DNA of 10,751 nt from positions 1 to 10,751 of the forward strand of contig CANDEH010000086.1 in assembly GCA_947383645.1 (NCBI GenBank), given 5' to 3'. Below are positions 1-7,077 of this stretch, piece by piece; position 1 is the stretch's first letter, and each line of letters starts with the position of its first letter. Below the pieces are notes generated by a model, which worked only from the letters and a program-made list of their open reading frames with translations, did not search any database and was not told where the DNA came from. This DNA comes from an uncultured Clostridia bacterium. GTDB taxonomy: Bacteria; Bacillota; Clostridia; Oscillospirales; Oscillospiraceae. The translations under genes and the position numbers were made by a program.

Positions 1-73
1 CGCCGCGTCCGAAGCGCCAAGGTCGGACGAGCACCAGTCTACCGAAGCAGCGCCGCGTCCCCGGGGTTCTTAG
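1..73 (+). other. Possible 3' end of an upstream coding frame (weak)
   Basis: One forward frame is open from the window edge to a TAG at 71-73. It would encode an Ala/Glu/Pro/Ser-rich tail (AASEAPRSDEHQSTEAAPRP, then RGS). Such a tail could be the disordered C-terminus of a truncated upstream gene. The other two forward frames are also open here and run further, so this is not decisive. The stretch also has a direct repeat CGCCGCGTCC at 1-10 and 51-60, and a 7-bp hairpin (6-12 with 23-29). No domain is visible and no product can be named. Confidence 0.2.
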
Positions 74-95
74 GGGGGAGGCGCATAAGGACTGT

Positions 96-227
96 GCCCC
101 CGAATGGGGGCTAAAGTCCGCCAGCGCCGGACCCCTAAGCGCGCTTTTGGGTACTTTTCCCGCGTGGGAAAAGTACCTCGCCCCGGGGGGCGAAACTCCC
201 CGTTCCCCCTCCCGCGGGGGCCCGCGG
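96..227. repeat. Array of closely packed palindromes upstream of pyrG
   Basis: At least five perfect inverted repeats lie almost end to end. They are 96-101/106-111 (GCCCCC, loop GAAT), 116-120/128-132 (GTCCG), 150-161/166-177 (GGTACTTTTCCC, 12-bp stem, loop GCGT), 178-184/187-193 (TCGCCCC, centre GG) and 212-218/221-227 (CCGCGGG, centre GG). A further 13-nt inverted pair, CTTTTGGGTACTT at 144-156 and its exact complement at 283-295, spans the last of these and the pyrG promoter. The arrangement resembles REP/BIME-type or MITE-like intergenic elements. It could also end transcription from an upstream gene, but no T-tract follows. Family membership cannot be tested from this window. Confidence 0.55.
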
Positions 228-238
228 CAAATTCCCCC

Positions 239-267
239 TTGACGAATCCCCCCATCAAGCGTACAAT
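239..267 (+). promoter_or_regulatory. Sigma-A promoter of pyrG
   Basis: TTGACG (239-244) and TACAAT (262-267) are separated by exactly 17 bp. Each hexamer differs from consensus at one base. Transcription would start near 274, leaving a leader of about 70 nt before the pyrG ATG. The leader contains one arm (283-295) of the 13-nt inverted repeat. I see no terminator hairpin with a T-run in it. Confidence 0.7.
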
Positions 268-329
268 TCCAGACGACTAAAGAAGTACCCAAAAGATCCT
301 CACACTGATTCGTTAAAAAATCCAATTTC

Positions 330-336
330 AGGGGGA
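330..336 (+). promoter_or_regulatory. pyrG ribosome binding site
   Basis: The purine-rich AGGGGGA/GGGGGAG stretch lies about 10 nt before the ATG at 347. It supports that start, as does the direct match of the first residues (MSTKYIFVTGG) to the conserved CTP synthase N-terminus. Confidence 0.6.
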
Positions 337-346
337 GAAAAAACCT

Positions 347-1948
347 ATGTCTACAAAATACATCTTCGTCACCGGCGGCGTAGTCTCCGGCCTGGGCAAG
401 GGGATCACAGCGGCCTCCCTGGGGAGGCTCCTCAAGCAGCGGGGCCTTCGGGTGAAGGTCCAGAAGCTGGACCCCTACCTGAACGTGGACCCGGGGACCA
501 TGTCCCCCTATCAGCACGGGGAGGTATTCGTCACCGACGACGGCGCGGAGACCGATCTGGACCTGGGGCACTACGAGCGGTTCATCGACGAGAACCTCAC
601 CGCCCACTCCTCCGTCTCCGCCGGAAAAATCTACTGGAACGTCCTTAACCAGGAGCGAAACGGGGACTTTTTAGGCGGCACGGTGCAGATCATCCCCCAT
701 ATCACCAACGAGATCAAGCGCTGCATCTACGCCCTGGACACGCCGGACACCGACGTGGCCATCGTGGAGATCGGCGGCACCGTGGGCGACATCGAGTCCC
801 AGCCCTTCCTGGAGTCTATCCGGCAGGTGGCCGCGGAGCGGGGACGGCACAATGTGATGTTTGTCCACGTGTCCCTCATCGTCTCCATTCCCGGCAGCGG
901 GGAGCTGAAAAGCAAGCCCACCCAGCACTCCGCCAAGGAGCTTTTGAGCCTGGGGATCCAGCCGGATGTGATTATGTGCCGCTCCGACTACCCGGTGCCC
1001 CGGGAGATTCTGGAGAAGATCTCCCTCTTCTGCAACATCCCCGTGGAGAACGCTATCCCCAATCTGACGGCGGAGCTGCTCTACGAGGTGCCGCTGATGC
1101 TGGAGCGGGAAGGACTGGCGGACGTGGTGGTCCGGCGCTTGGGCCTTATCTGCCACATGCCCGACCTCACCGAGTGGGCCACCATGGTGCACCGGGCCAA
1201 AAATCCCTCAGGGACGGTGAAGATCGCCCTGGTGGGGAAGTATGTGGCCCTCCACGACGCCTACCTCTCCGTGGCGGAGGCCCTGACCCACGGCGGTATC
1301 GAGAACGGCGTGAAGGTGGAGATCGACTGGGTGGACAGTGAAGAACTCACTGACCCGGCGGCCCGCCTGTCCGGCTGCGACGGCATTCTGGTCCCCGGAG
1401 GCTTCGGCAGCCGGGGGGTGGAGGGGAAGATCTCCGCTATCGAGTACGCCCGGGTCAACGGGGTGCCCTTCCTGGGCATCTGCCTGGGAATGCAGCTGGC
1501 GGTGGTGGAGTTCGCCCGCCACGTCTGCGGCATGGCCGACGCCCACTCCAGCGAGCTGGACCCCCAGAGTAAGCACCAGGTCATCGACCTGATGCCGGAC
1601 CAGCAGGGCGTCACCGCCAAGGGCGGCACCATGCGCCTGGGCAGCTACCCCTGCGTGCTCCGGGAGGGCACCAGGGCCCGGGAGATCTACGGCACGGACC
1701 GCATTGACGAGCGTCACCGCCACCGCTACGAGTTCAACAACGACTACCGGGAGGTCCTCACAGAGGCGGGGCTGGTGCTCTCCGGACTGTCCCCTGATGG
1801 ACGGCTGGTGGAGATGGTGGAGCTCCCCGACCATCCCTTCTTCGTGGCGGGACAGTTCCACCCGGAGCTGAAGAGCCGGCCCAACCGGGCCCATCCGCTG
1901 TTTCGAAGCTTTATCGCCGCGGCCAAGGTGTGGCGGGAGATGGATTGA
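347..1948 (+). CDS. pyrG: CTP synthase (glutamine-hydrolysing)
   Basis: This enzyme makes CTP from UTP, using ATP and ammonia released from glutamine; it is the last step of pyrimidine nucleotide synthesis in the cytoplasm. The 533-residue product has the usual family length. The N-terminal synthase domain has the P-loop GGVVSGLGKG at 10-19, the acidic EIGGTVGDIE block at 141-150 and KSKPTQHS at 188-195. From about residue 291 a class I glutamine amidotransferase domain follows, with the oxyanion-region GGFGSRG (351-357), nucleophile Cys379 in GICLGMQ, and His505/Glu507 in the C-terminal GQFHPE. All catalytic residues are present, so the gene looks intact. It stands alone between its own promoter and a strong hairpin 20 bp after the stop. 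The CTP-sensitive leader attenuator known for some Firmicutes pyrG genes is not evident here. Confidence 0.98.
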   Translation: MSTKYIFVTGGVVSGLGKGITAASLGRLLKQRGLRVKVQKLDPYLNVDPGTMSPYQHGEVFVTDDGAETDLDLGHYERFIDENLTAHSSVSAGKIYWNVLNQERNGDFLGGTVQIIPHITNEIKRCIYALDTPDTDVAIVEIGGTVGDIESQPFLESIRQVAAERGRHNVMFVHVSLIVSIPGSGELKSKPTQHSAKELLSLGIQPDVIMCRSDYPVPREILEKISLFCNIPVENAIPNLTAELLYEVPLMLEREGLADVVVRRLGLICHMPDLTEWATMVHRAKNPSGTVKIALVGKYVALHDAYLSVAEALTHGGIENGVKVEIDWVDSEELTDPAARLSGCDGILVPGGFGSRGVEGKISAIEYARVNGVPFLGICLGMQLAVVEFARHVCGMADAHSSELDPQSKHQVIDLMPDQQGVTAKGGTMRLGSYPCVLREGTRAREIYGTDRIDERHRHRYEFNNDYREVLTEAGLVLSGLSPDGRLVEMVELPDHPFFVAGQFHPELKSRPNRAHPLFRSFIAAAKVWREMD

Positions 1949-1967
1949 CGGCTGTCAATATAAGACC

Positions 1968-1997
1968 ACAGGCGCGGACCGTATGGTCCGCGCCTGT
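1968..1997. terminator. Bidirectional terminator between pyrG and the LRR gene
   Basis: A perfect 13-bp stem, ACAGGCGCGGACC (1968-1980) and GGTCCGCGCCTGT (1985-1997), closes on the loop GTAT. On the + strand CCCTTTATT follows, a modest T-rich tail serving pyrG. On the - strand the hairpin begins 4 bp after the stop of the LRR gene and is followed by GGTCTTATATT. It probably ends both convergent transcripts. Confidence 0.8.
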
Positions 1998-2001
1998 CCC
2001 T

Positions 2002-4284
2002 TTATTCGGTGTAGGGTTTGCTGCTCTCCACAAAGACACCCTGCTCACGGGTCCAGCCGGTGTTGAAGCCCAAGGCCTTGCCTAAATCCCGGAGCTTGAA
2101 ATAGGTGTAGCCGCCGCCGGCGTCGTCGGTGAGGGTGATGGCGGTCATCTCCACCGCTTTGCCGTCTACCGTGACGCTCTTAGCGCCGCCGGTGTAGGAG
2201 CGGTTGCCGGAGAAGGGAGTCTGCATCTCCGAGCCGTTGGGGGTGTAGGCCTCGCCGGTGGTGACGGAGATGGACTTGGCAGCGTTGTTGTAGCCCACGG
2301 CGAACTGGGCCTTGGTGCCGCTGAGGATTTGGGCCAGGTCCCGGAGCTTGATGTAGTTGGTGGGGTTGCCCTTCTCGTCCTTCAGAGCGTACATCTGGAA
2401 CTCCACCGCCTTGCCGTCCACCGTTACGGTCTGGGTGGAGGCATAGGAGGTGCCGCTGGCGGGGATAGTCTCCGCCGGGGCGGCGGGGGTATTCGTGGTA
2501 TCGGAGGAGGGGGCGGGGCCGGCGGAGAAGGGGATGTTTTGCTCTCTGGCGAAGGTCTCCGCCGCGCTGCCGGCCTTACCGTAGATGGTCAGCTTGGGGC
2601 AGCCGGCAAAGGCGCTGCTGGAGATCTTGGTCACACTGGCCGGGATGACGGCGGCAGTGAGGTTTTTACAGTCGTTGAAAGCCAAGAAGTCAATCTCCTT
2701 CACACCCTCTGGGAGCACCACCTCCGTGAGGCTGGTACAGCCATTGAAGGCGTAGCCGTCAATCTTCTGCACACTGCCGGGGATGGAGACGCTGCGGAGG
2801 TTTGCACAGTAGGCGAAGGCCTGGTTTCCGATGTTCTGCACTTCATCGGAAATGACCACGTCGGTCAGCGTCTCGCAGTTGAAGAAGGCATAGGTGCCGA
2901 TGCTGGTTACCGGGGGGATCACCACGCTGCCGCCAGGGCCGACGTACTTCTTCAGGTAGCCCTTGCTGTTGATCTCGAAGTCCTCGGCGGAGGAGTTGTT
3001 TTCCCAGTTTCCCTTCCACTGGGCCCGCATTCCCCAAGTGGGCAGGTCAGGGACGGGGGTGCAGGCCGTCACCATATCGCTGCCGCCGGCGGTGGACTGC
3101 CAGCCCTGGAAGGTGTAGTTGGGCCGCACCGGTACGGGGAGGGCGCCCACAGGTTCACCGACGATGCGCTCCAAGGCGGGGTACTGCTTCTGGCCGTCCA
3201 CGGTGCCGCCGTTGAGATTTAGGTAGACTTGACAGACCTTGTTGGTGGGTTCCTGCGGGCGTTCGTTGGAGCGGTACAGATTGGGCCACACCACCTCGGC
3301 CGTGTAGCGCTTTCCCTCATAAATGGCTGTGGCGGTGCAGTAAATAGAGATTCTCTTGACAACAAGATAAGCGGATACCTCCAAGTAGTTGACCTCGTCC
3401 TTGGTGGTGGCTGTTGACGAGAAGGGGGAGTTGCTGTTTGTCATCTCCCAGTCATAGGTAACGCTGTACCGGGAGGCGGGCACCTCCACGCCGTCCACCG
3501 TCAGGGAGGGGATGGCGGTCAGGATCGCCGGATAGGCACACTCGGCCAAGTCGAAGCTGTCCATGTCGGGATCCCTGGTCAGGGTAAAGCGCACACCATC
3601 CGTGCTGCCGGAGTCGCCGGTGCCGCCGGAGCTGCCGGAGTCGCCGCCGCCGGAGCTGTCGCCGTTGCCGGCGCCGCCGGGCTCGCCCAGGTCGGAGCCG
3701 TCGTCACGGTAGTCCCCATCGCTGCAGTGCACCACCGCGTTAGGGATGTCTTGCATGGCCGTATAGGGCGGGATGTATCGGGTGCCGTAGGGCCCGATGG
3801 TGGTCACACCCGGGAACATCCCCTCTCTCAGGGCGGAACGCCACTGCTCCACCGTGCCGCTGTAGTTGATCTCATAGAGATCATCGCAGTACCTGAAGGA
3901 CCGGTAGTCCACCTTGGAGACGTTGCCCCGCAGGGTGATGCTGCGCATGCCGCGCGGGATACGTTGGTCATATGACAGAAAGTCCCGGATGCCCCGGCCA
4001 AGGGTCAGGCTGCGGAGATTATCGCAAGTTGGAAGGAAGCGGAAATCGAGATCTGTGACGCTGTCGGGGATCACAAGGCTGGTTATATCCTTGTTGCCGT
4101 TGAAAACCCTCAGTGGGATTTCGATGACGCCGTCCGGGATGACCACATCCCCGCCGGGGCCGTTGTACTCAGTGAGCACGCCGTCCTTGATGACGAATTC
4201 TTCCTCCGCTGCATAGGTCGTTACCGGCAGCAGGGAGAGGAGCAGGAACAGGGAGAGCAGAAGGGAGAGTGTTTTCTGTTTCAT
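2002..4284 (-). CDS. Secreted BspA-like leucine-rich-repeat protein with InlB-type repeat and C-terminal stalk domain
   Basis: The 760-residue product starts at the ATG whose codon is 4284-4282. This start has a perfect AAGGAGG six nt upstream and is followed at once by a signal peptide (residues 1-25, MKQK then a Leu-rich core, cleavage near VTTYA-AEE). In order: a first LRR_5/BspA-like block (about 48-143), a Gly/Ser/Asp linker (about 188-230), an unrecognised middle region (231-345), a Listeria-Bacteroides/InlB-type repeat (about 351-425, ending TWGMRAQWKG), a second, more regular LRR_5 block (about 443-570, with repeated AFxxCxxLTxVxIPxxV), a Pro/Thr linker, and a C-terminal domain (613-760) with two NYIKLRDL/TYFKLRDL motifs typical of the copper-amine-oxidase-N-like domain of clostridial surface proteins. 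No LPxTG anchor or membrane tail is visible, so it is probably secreted or held non-covalently. A role in adhesion or surface binding is inferred from the family only. Confidence 0.85.
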   Translation of the reverse strand: MKQKTLSLLLSLFLLLSLLPVTTYAAEEEFVIKDGVLTEYNGPGGDVVIPDGVIEIPLRVFNGNKDITSLVIPDSVTDLDFRFLPTCDNLRSLTLGRGIRDFLSYDQRIPRGMRSITLRGNVSKVDYRSFRYCDDLYEINYSGTVEQWRSALREGMFPGVTTIGPYGTRYIPPYTAMQDIPNAVVHCSDGDYRDDGSDLGEPGGAGNGDSSGGGDSGSSGGTGDSGSTDGVRFTLTRDPDMDSFDLAECAYPAILTAIPSLTVDGVEVPASRYSVTYDWEMTNSNSPFSSTATTKDEVNYLEVSAYLVVKRISIYCTATAIYEGKRYTAEVVWPNLYRSNERPQEPTNKVCQVYLNLNGGTVDGQKQYPALERIVGEPVGALPVPVRPNYTFQGWQSTAGGSDMVTACTPVPDLPTWGMRAQWKGNWENNSSAEDFEINSKGYLKKYVGPGGSVVIPPVTSIGTYAFFNCETLTDVVISDEVQNIGNQAFAYCANLRSVSIPGSVQKIDGYAFNGCTSLTEVVLPEGVKEIDFLAFNDCKNLTAAVIPASVTKISSSAFAGCPKLTIYGKAGSAAETFAREQNIPFSAGPAPSSDTTNTPAAPAETIPASGTSYASTQTVTVDGKAVEFQMYALKDEKGNPTNYIKLRDLAQILSGTKAQFAVGYNNAAKSISVTTGEAYTPNGSEMQTPFSGNRSYTGGAKSVTVDGKAVEMTAITLTDDAGGGYTYFKLRDLGKALGFNTGWTREQGVFVESSKPYTE

Positions 4285-4290
4285 GGGGTG

Positions 4291-4297
4291 CCTCCTT
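4291..4297 (-). promoter_or_regulatory. Ribosome binding site that fixes the LRR protein start
   Basis: AAGGAGG on the minus strand lies 6 nt before the ATG at 4284. It decides against the longer in-frame start at 4344, which would put 20 polar residues ahead of the signal peptide. Confidence 0.8.
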
Positions 4298-4315
4298 ACG
4301 TTGGTATTGCCCAGC

Positions 4316-4344
4316 AGTCTACCACACCCCGCCGCCGATTTCAA
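4316..4344 (-). promoter_or_regulatory. Candidate promoter of the LRR gene
   Basis: On the minus strand TTGAAA (4344-4339) and TAGACT (4321-4316) are 17 bp apart. The -35 matches five of six consensus bases and the -10 four of six. Transcription would start near 4309 and give a short leader of about 25 nt. Confidence 0.4.
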
Positions 4345-4391
4345 TTAACTGGCTGCATAGGGGCGCTTTTTCACCGGCCAAAACTCCTCTG

Positions 4392-4411
4392 ATATTTTTT
4401 GAGAAAAATAT
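4392..4411. promoter_or_regulatory. AT-rich palindrome in the divergent LRR/fbp promoter region
   Basis: ATATTTTT (4392-4399) and AAAAATAT (4404-4411) form an 8-bp perfect inverted repeat around TGAG. It lies upstream of the fbp promoter and about 50 bp upstream of the LRR promoter -35, and stands out in GC-rich surroundings. It could be an operator for either gene or a bent UP-like element. No regulator can be assigned, and it does not fit the CcpA cre consensus. Confidence 0.35.
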
Positions 4412-4442
4412 GCTTTTTCCTCTTCCTTTTTTGTGCAATGTG

Positions 4443-4451
4443 TGGGATAAT
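4443..4451 (+). promoter_or_regulatory. Candidate extended -10 promoter of fbp
   Basis: TGGGATAAT carries an extended -10 (TG, one base, then GATAAT at 4446-4451). The -35 position 17 bp upstream (TTCCTT, 4423-4428) is weak, as often seen with extended -10 promoters. Transcription would start near 4458, about 40 nt before the fbp ATG. Confidence 0.45.
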
Positions 4452-4497
4452 GGAGTCAAGGAGCCTATACCACATCTATATGACAGGGAGGAGCACC

Positions 4498-6489
4498 ATG
4501 AAGTCCACGAAAGCCTACCGGCCTGAGAACCTGCACTATCTGAAGATGCTGGCTCGTCAGTACCCCACCGTGCAGGCCGCCAGCACGGAGATCATCAACC
4601 TGCAAGCGATTTTGAACCTGCCCAAGGGCACCGAGCACTTCATCTCCGACGTCCACGGGGAGCACGAGGCGTTCCTGCACATCCTCAACTCCGCCTCCGG
4701 CGTGGTGCGGCGGAAGCTGGACGACCTCTTTGCCACCAGCATTCCCCGGCGGGAGCTGGATCAGCTGGCCACCCTCATCTACTACCCCAAGGAGAAGCTG
4801 GAGGAGATCGCCCAGAGCACCGAGGACATGCGGGAGTGGTACCGGATCACCCTCCACCGGCTGATTGAGGTCTGCCGCCTTGTCAGCACCAAGTACACCC
4901 GCTCCAAGGTCCGCAAGGCCATGCCCAAGGAGTACGCCTATATTATTGACGAGCTCATCCACACCCGCTATGGGGACAGCGACAAGCGGGACTACTACGA
5001 AAATATCATATCCACCATCATCGACATCGACCGGGCCCCCAACTTCCTGGTCCAGATGTGTGAGCTGATTAAGCGCCTGGCGGTGGACCGGCTGCACCTG
5101 GTGGGAGATATCTTCGACCGGGGTCCCGGGGCGGACATCATCCTGGAGTCCCTGATGAAGTACCATAGCGTGGACATCCAGTGGGGGAACCACGACATCC
5201 TGTGGATGGGGGCGGCCTCCGGATCCCGGACGCTGGTGGCCACGGTGCTGGCCAACTCCCTGCGCTACAACAATCTGGAGGTCATCGAAACCGGCTATGG
5301 CATCTCCCTGCGGCCTCTGGCGGTGTTCGCCGGGGAGGTGTACAAGGGCTGCGACGTGGAGCAGTTCGCCGTAAAGCTCTCCGGCCGGGACGCCCAGCGG
5401 TATACGGAGCGGGACAAGCTGCTGGCTGCCCAGATGCACAAGGCCATCACCATGATCCTCTTCAAGCTGGAGGGACAGAAAATCCTCCGCAACCCCAGCT
5501 TTGGCATGGAGGACCGGCTGCTGCTGGACAAGATCGACTACGAAAATAAGACTGTCACCATTGACGGCAAGGCCCACCCCATGCTGGACACGGATTTTCC
5601 CACGGTGGACCCCAAGGACCCCTACGCCCTGACAGCCGAGGAGGAGGAGCTGATCTACCAGATGACCCGCTCCTTCCGCCACAGTGAGAAGCTCCAGCGC
5701 CATGTGCGCTTCCTCTACTCCAAGGGGAGCCTGTACCGGGTCATCAACGGGAACCTGCTGTTCCACGGCTGCCTGCCCATGACGGAGGAGGGGGAGTTCA
5801 TGTCCTTCTCCATCGGGTGCAAAAATCTCTCCGGGAAGGCGTTCTTGGACTACGCCGACCTCACTGCCCGCCGGGCCTACTACAGCAAGCCCAGGTCCAG
5901 GGAGCGGGATTTCGGCATGGACTTCCTCTGGTGGCTCTGGGCCGGGCGGAACAGCCCCATCTTCGGTCGGGACCGGATGACCACCTTCGAGCGGCGATTC
6001 ATCGAGGATGAGAGTATCTGGACGGAGGCGAAGAATCCGTACTATACATTCTATAACGACCCGGAGGTCTGCGACCGGATCCTGCGGGAGTTTGGCCTGG
6101 AGGGATCCCACTGCCACATTATTAACGGCCACATCCCGGTGCGTCTGAAGAAGGGGGAGAGCCCCATCAAGGCCGGGGGGAAGCTGCTGGTGATCGACGG
6201 CGGCTTCTGCAAGGCCTACCAGAAGACCACAGGCATCGCCGGCTACACCCTGATCTACGACTCCAACGAGCTGTGCCTGGTGGCTCACGAGCCCTTTGTG
6301 GGCCGTGCGGACGCCATCCGGGAGAATCAGGACATTGCCTCCAGCGAGATGACCTTCGAGCGCCTGGAGAGCCGGCTGAAAATTGCCGAGACAGACACCG
6401 GCAAGCAGCTCCAGGAGCAGATTGACGATCTGATGGCGCTGCTGGCGGCCTACCGCAGCGGTGAGATTGTGGAGGATCACCCGGTCTGA
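4498..6489 (+). CDS. fbp: Fructose-1,6-bisphosphatase, class III
   Basis: This enzyme removes the 1-phosphate of fructose-1,6-bisphosphate, the committed step of gluconeogenesis, in the cytoplasm. The 663-residue product is close to the usual length of the Firmicutes class III enzyme. Its metallophosphoesterase core is visible: FISDVHGEHEAF with Asp51/His53, LVGDIFDRG with Asp204 and Asp207, and WGNHD with Asn231/His232. Later His residues lie in FHGCLP (His423) and INGHIPV (His545), followed by LLVIDGGFCKAYQ. The ATG at 4498 is chosen because GGGAGGAG (4486-4493) precedes it and MKSTKAYRPENLHYLKML fits the family start. An in-frame ATG at 4399 would add a hydrophobic, unrelated 33 residues and lies upstream of the likely promoter. 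The gene appears to be monocistronic, with its own promoter and a terminal hairpin. Confidence 0.97.
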   Translation: MKSTKAYRPENLHYLKMLARQYPTVQAASTEIINLQAILNLPKGTEHFISDVHGEHEAFLHILNSASGVVRRKLDDLFATSIPRRELDQLATLIYYPKEKLEEIAQSTEDMREWYRITLHRLIEVCRLVSTKYTRSKVRKAMPKEYAYIIDELIHTRYGDSDKRDYYENIISTIIDIDRAPNFLVQMCELIKRLAVDRLHLVGDIFDRGPGADIILESLMKYHSVDIQWGNHDILWMGAASGSRTLVATVLANSLRYNNLEVIETGYGISLRPLAVFAGEVYKGCDVEQFAVKLSGRDAQRYTERDKLLAAQMHKAITMILFKLEGQKILRNPSFGMEDRLLLDKIDYENKTVTIDGKAHPMLDTDFPTVDPKDPYALTAEEEELIYQMTRSFRHSEKLQRHVRFLYSKGSLYRVINGNLLFHGCLPMTEEGEFMSFSIGCKNLSGKAFLDYADLTARRAYYSKPRSRERDFGMDFLWWLWAGRNSPIFGRDRMTTFERRFIEDESIWTEAKNPYYTFYNDPEVCDRILREFGLEGSHCHIINGHIPVRLKKGESPIKAGGKLLVIDGGFCKAYQKTTGIAGYTLIYDSNELCLVAHEPFVGRADAIRENQDIASSEMTFERLESRLKIAETDTGKQLQEQIDDLMALLAAYRSGEIVEDHPV

Positions 6490-6494
6490 GGGGA

Positions 6495-6534
6495 TATCAG
6501 GGGGAGGGCGGAACACTCCGCCCTCCCCCTGATA
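6495..6534 (+). terminator. Strong hairpin after fbp, probable terminator
   Basis: A perfect 17-bp stem, TATCAGGGGGAGGGCGG (6495-6511) with its complement at 6518-6534, closes on the 6-nt loop AACACT. It begins 5 bp after the fbp stop. No T-run follows (AGACGG), so it may end transcription less sharply than a classical intrinsic terminator, or protect the mRNA 3' end. Confidence 0.6.
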
Positions 6535-6707
6535 AGACGGGATACGGCTGCCAATCGCCGGGAGACCGGCGCGCCGCCCGGAAGATCGCCGTAAAAGGGC
6601 ACAGCCGATGCACCTAAGAGGCGGGAAAAGGGGGAGGGAAAAACAGACTGCAACGGGACAGAGGGGCCTGATGCCCGCCAGGACCGACGGCGGCGGAAAT
6701 TTCACTC
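6535..6707. other. Intergenic stretch with no supported gene
   Basis: Between the fbp hairpin and the yerC-like promoter I see no frame with a ribosome binding site and plausible protein. The only structure noted is a 6-bp hairpin with a GAGA loop (6556-6561/6566-6571) next to an 8-bp GGCGCGCC palindrome (6568-6575). Confidence 0.5.
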
Positions 6708-6736
6708 TTTACTTTCACACCATAAAGTGTTACTAT
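6708..6736 (+). promoter_or_regulatory. Candidate promoter of the yerC-like/methyltransferase pair
   Basis: TTTACT (6708-6713) and TACTAT (6731-6736) are 17 bp apart, each matching four of six consensus bases. The local A/T content is much higher than in the flanks. The spacer holds a small inverted repeat, ACTTT (6711-6715) with AAAGT (6724-6728), which could be an operator half-site pair. Confidence 0.4.
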
Positions 6737-6771
6737 ATTGCTATGACATCACGCCGAGGGAGGGGACTACG

Positions 6772-7077
6772 ATGGCGCGCATTGCAAAAAAACCCAAGAG
6801 CGACAACCTGTACCGGGCCATCCTGATGCTTCAGACCGAGGAGGAGGCCTACCGCTTTTTCCAGGATCTGTGTACTGTTACCGAGCTGCGGGCCATGGAG
6901 CAGCGCTTTGACGTGGCGGTGCTTCTCAAGGACGGAATGGTCTATACCGACATTCTCCAGCGCACCGGGGCCTCCAGCGCTACAATCAGCCGGGTAAACC
7001 GCTCCCTCAGCTTCGGCGCCGGGGGCTATCAGACTGTTTTTGAGCGGATGGAGGGCGAGAAAGATGGCCAGCTATGA
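6772..7077 (+). CDS. YerC/YecD-family TrpR-like regulator
   Basis: The 101-residue product matches the small TrpR-superfamily proteins of Firmicutes annotated YerC/YecD in length and sequence (NLYRAILMLQTEEEAYRFFQDLCTVTELRAMEQR is the typical N-terminal half; quoted here as overlapping pieces NLYRAILMLQTEEEAYRFF and DLCTVTELRAMEQR). A helix-turn-helix is visible at about residues 57-78 (VYTDILQRTGASSATISRVN). The ATG at 6772 follows GGGAGGGG (6758-6765) with a 6-nt gap; an upstream in-frame ATG at 6727 lies inside the promoter and is rejected. Its 3' end overlaps the methyltransferase start by 14 nt. Members are presumed to bind DNA, but I know of no settled ligand or target, so self-regulation through the repeat in the promoter is only a guess. 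Confidence 0.88.
   Translation: MARIAKKPKSDNLYRAILMLQTEEEAYRFFQDLCTVTELRAMEQRFDVAVLLKDGMVYTDILQRTGASSATISRVNRSLSFGAGGYQTVFERMEGEKDGQL

Noticed and set aside
70..258. A 62-codon minus-strand frame before pyrG
   Set aside because: Its Gly/Pro/Arg-rich product simply reads through the palindrome array. It has no convincing start signal and is better explained as repeat DNA.
671..1894. Minus-strand and alternate forward frames inside pyrG
   Set aside because: They overlap a complete CTP synthase with all catalytic residues and have no start signals of their own.
2329..3222. A 297-codon forward frame opposite the LRR gene
   Set aside because: Its Gly/Val/Ala-rich product is of the type made by antisense reading of GC-rich repeats. 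The minus-strand gene has a signal peptide, domains and a perfect ribosome binding site.
4285..4344. A longer N-terminus for the LRR protein starting at 4344
   Set aside because: The signal peptide and perfect AAGGAGG both point to the ATG at 4284, and the longer start overlaps the proposed -35.
4399..4497. A longer N-terminus for fbp starting at 4399
   Set aside because: It would include the likely promoter and add residues unlike the family; the ATG at 4498 has a strong ribosome binding site.
4465..6705. A 746-codon open frame on the minus strand covering all of fbp
   Set aside because: It is the antisense shadow of a GC-rich gene whose third positions avoid A/T, so stop codons are rare. 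It has no ribosome binding site and shows no family resemblance, and fbp on the other strand is certain.
7040..7063. TTG start for the methyltransferase
   Set aside because: The ATG at 7064 has a suitable GGAGG upstream and gives the expected N-terminus.
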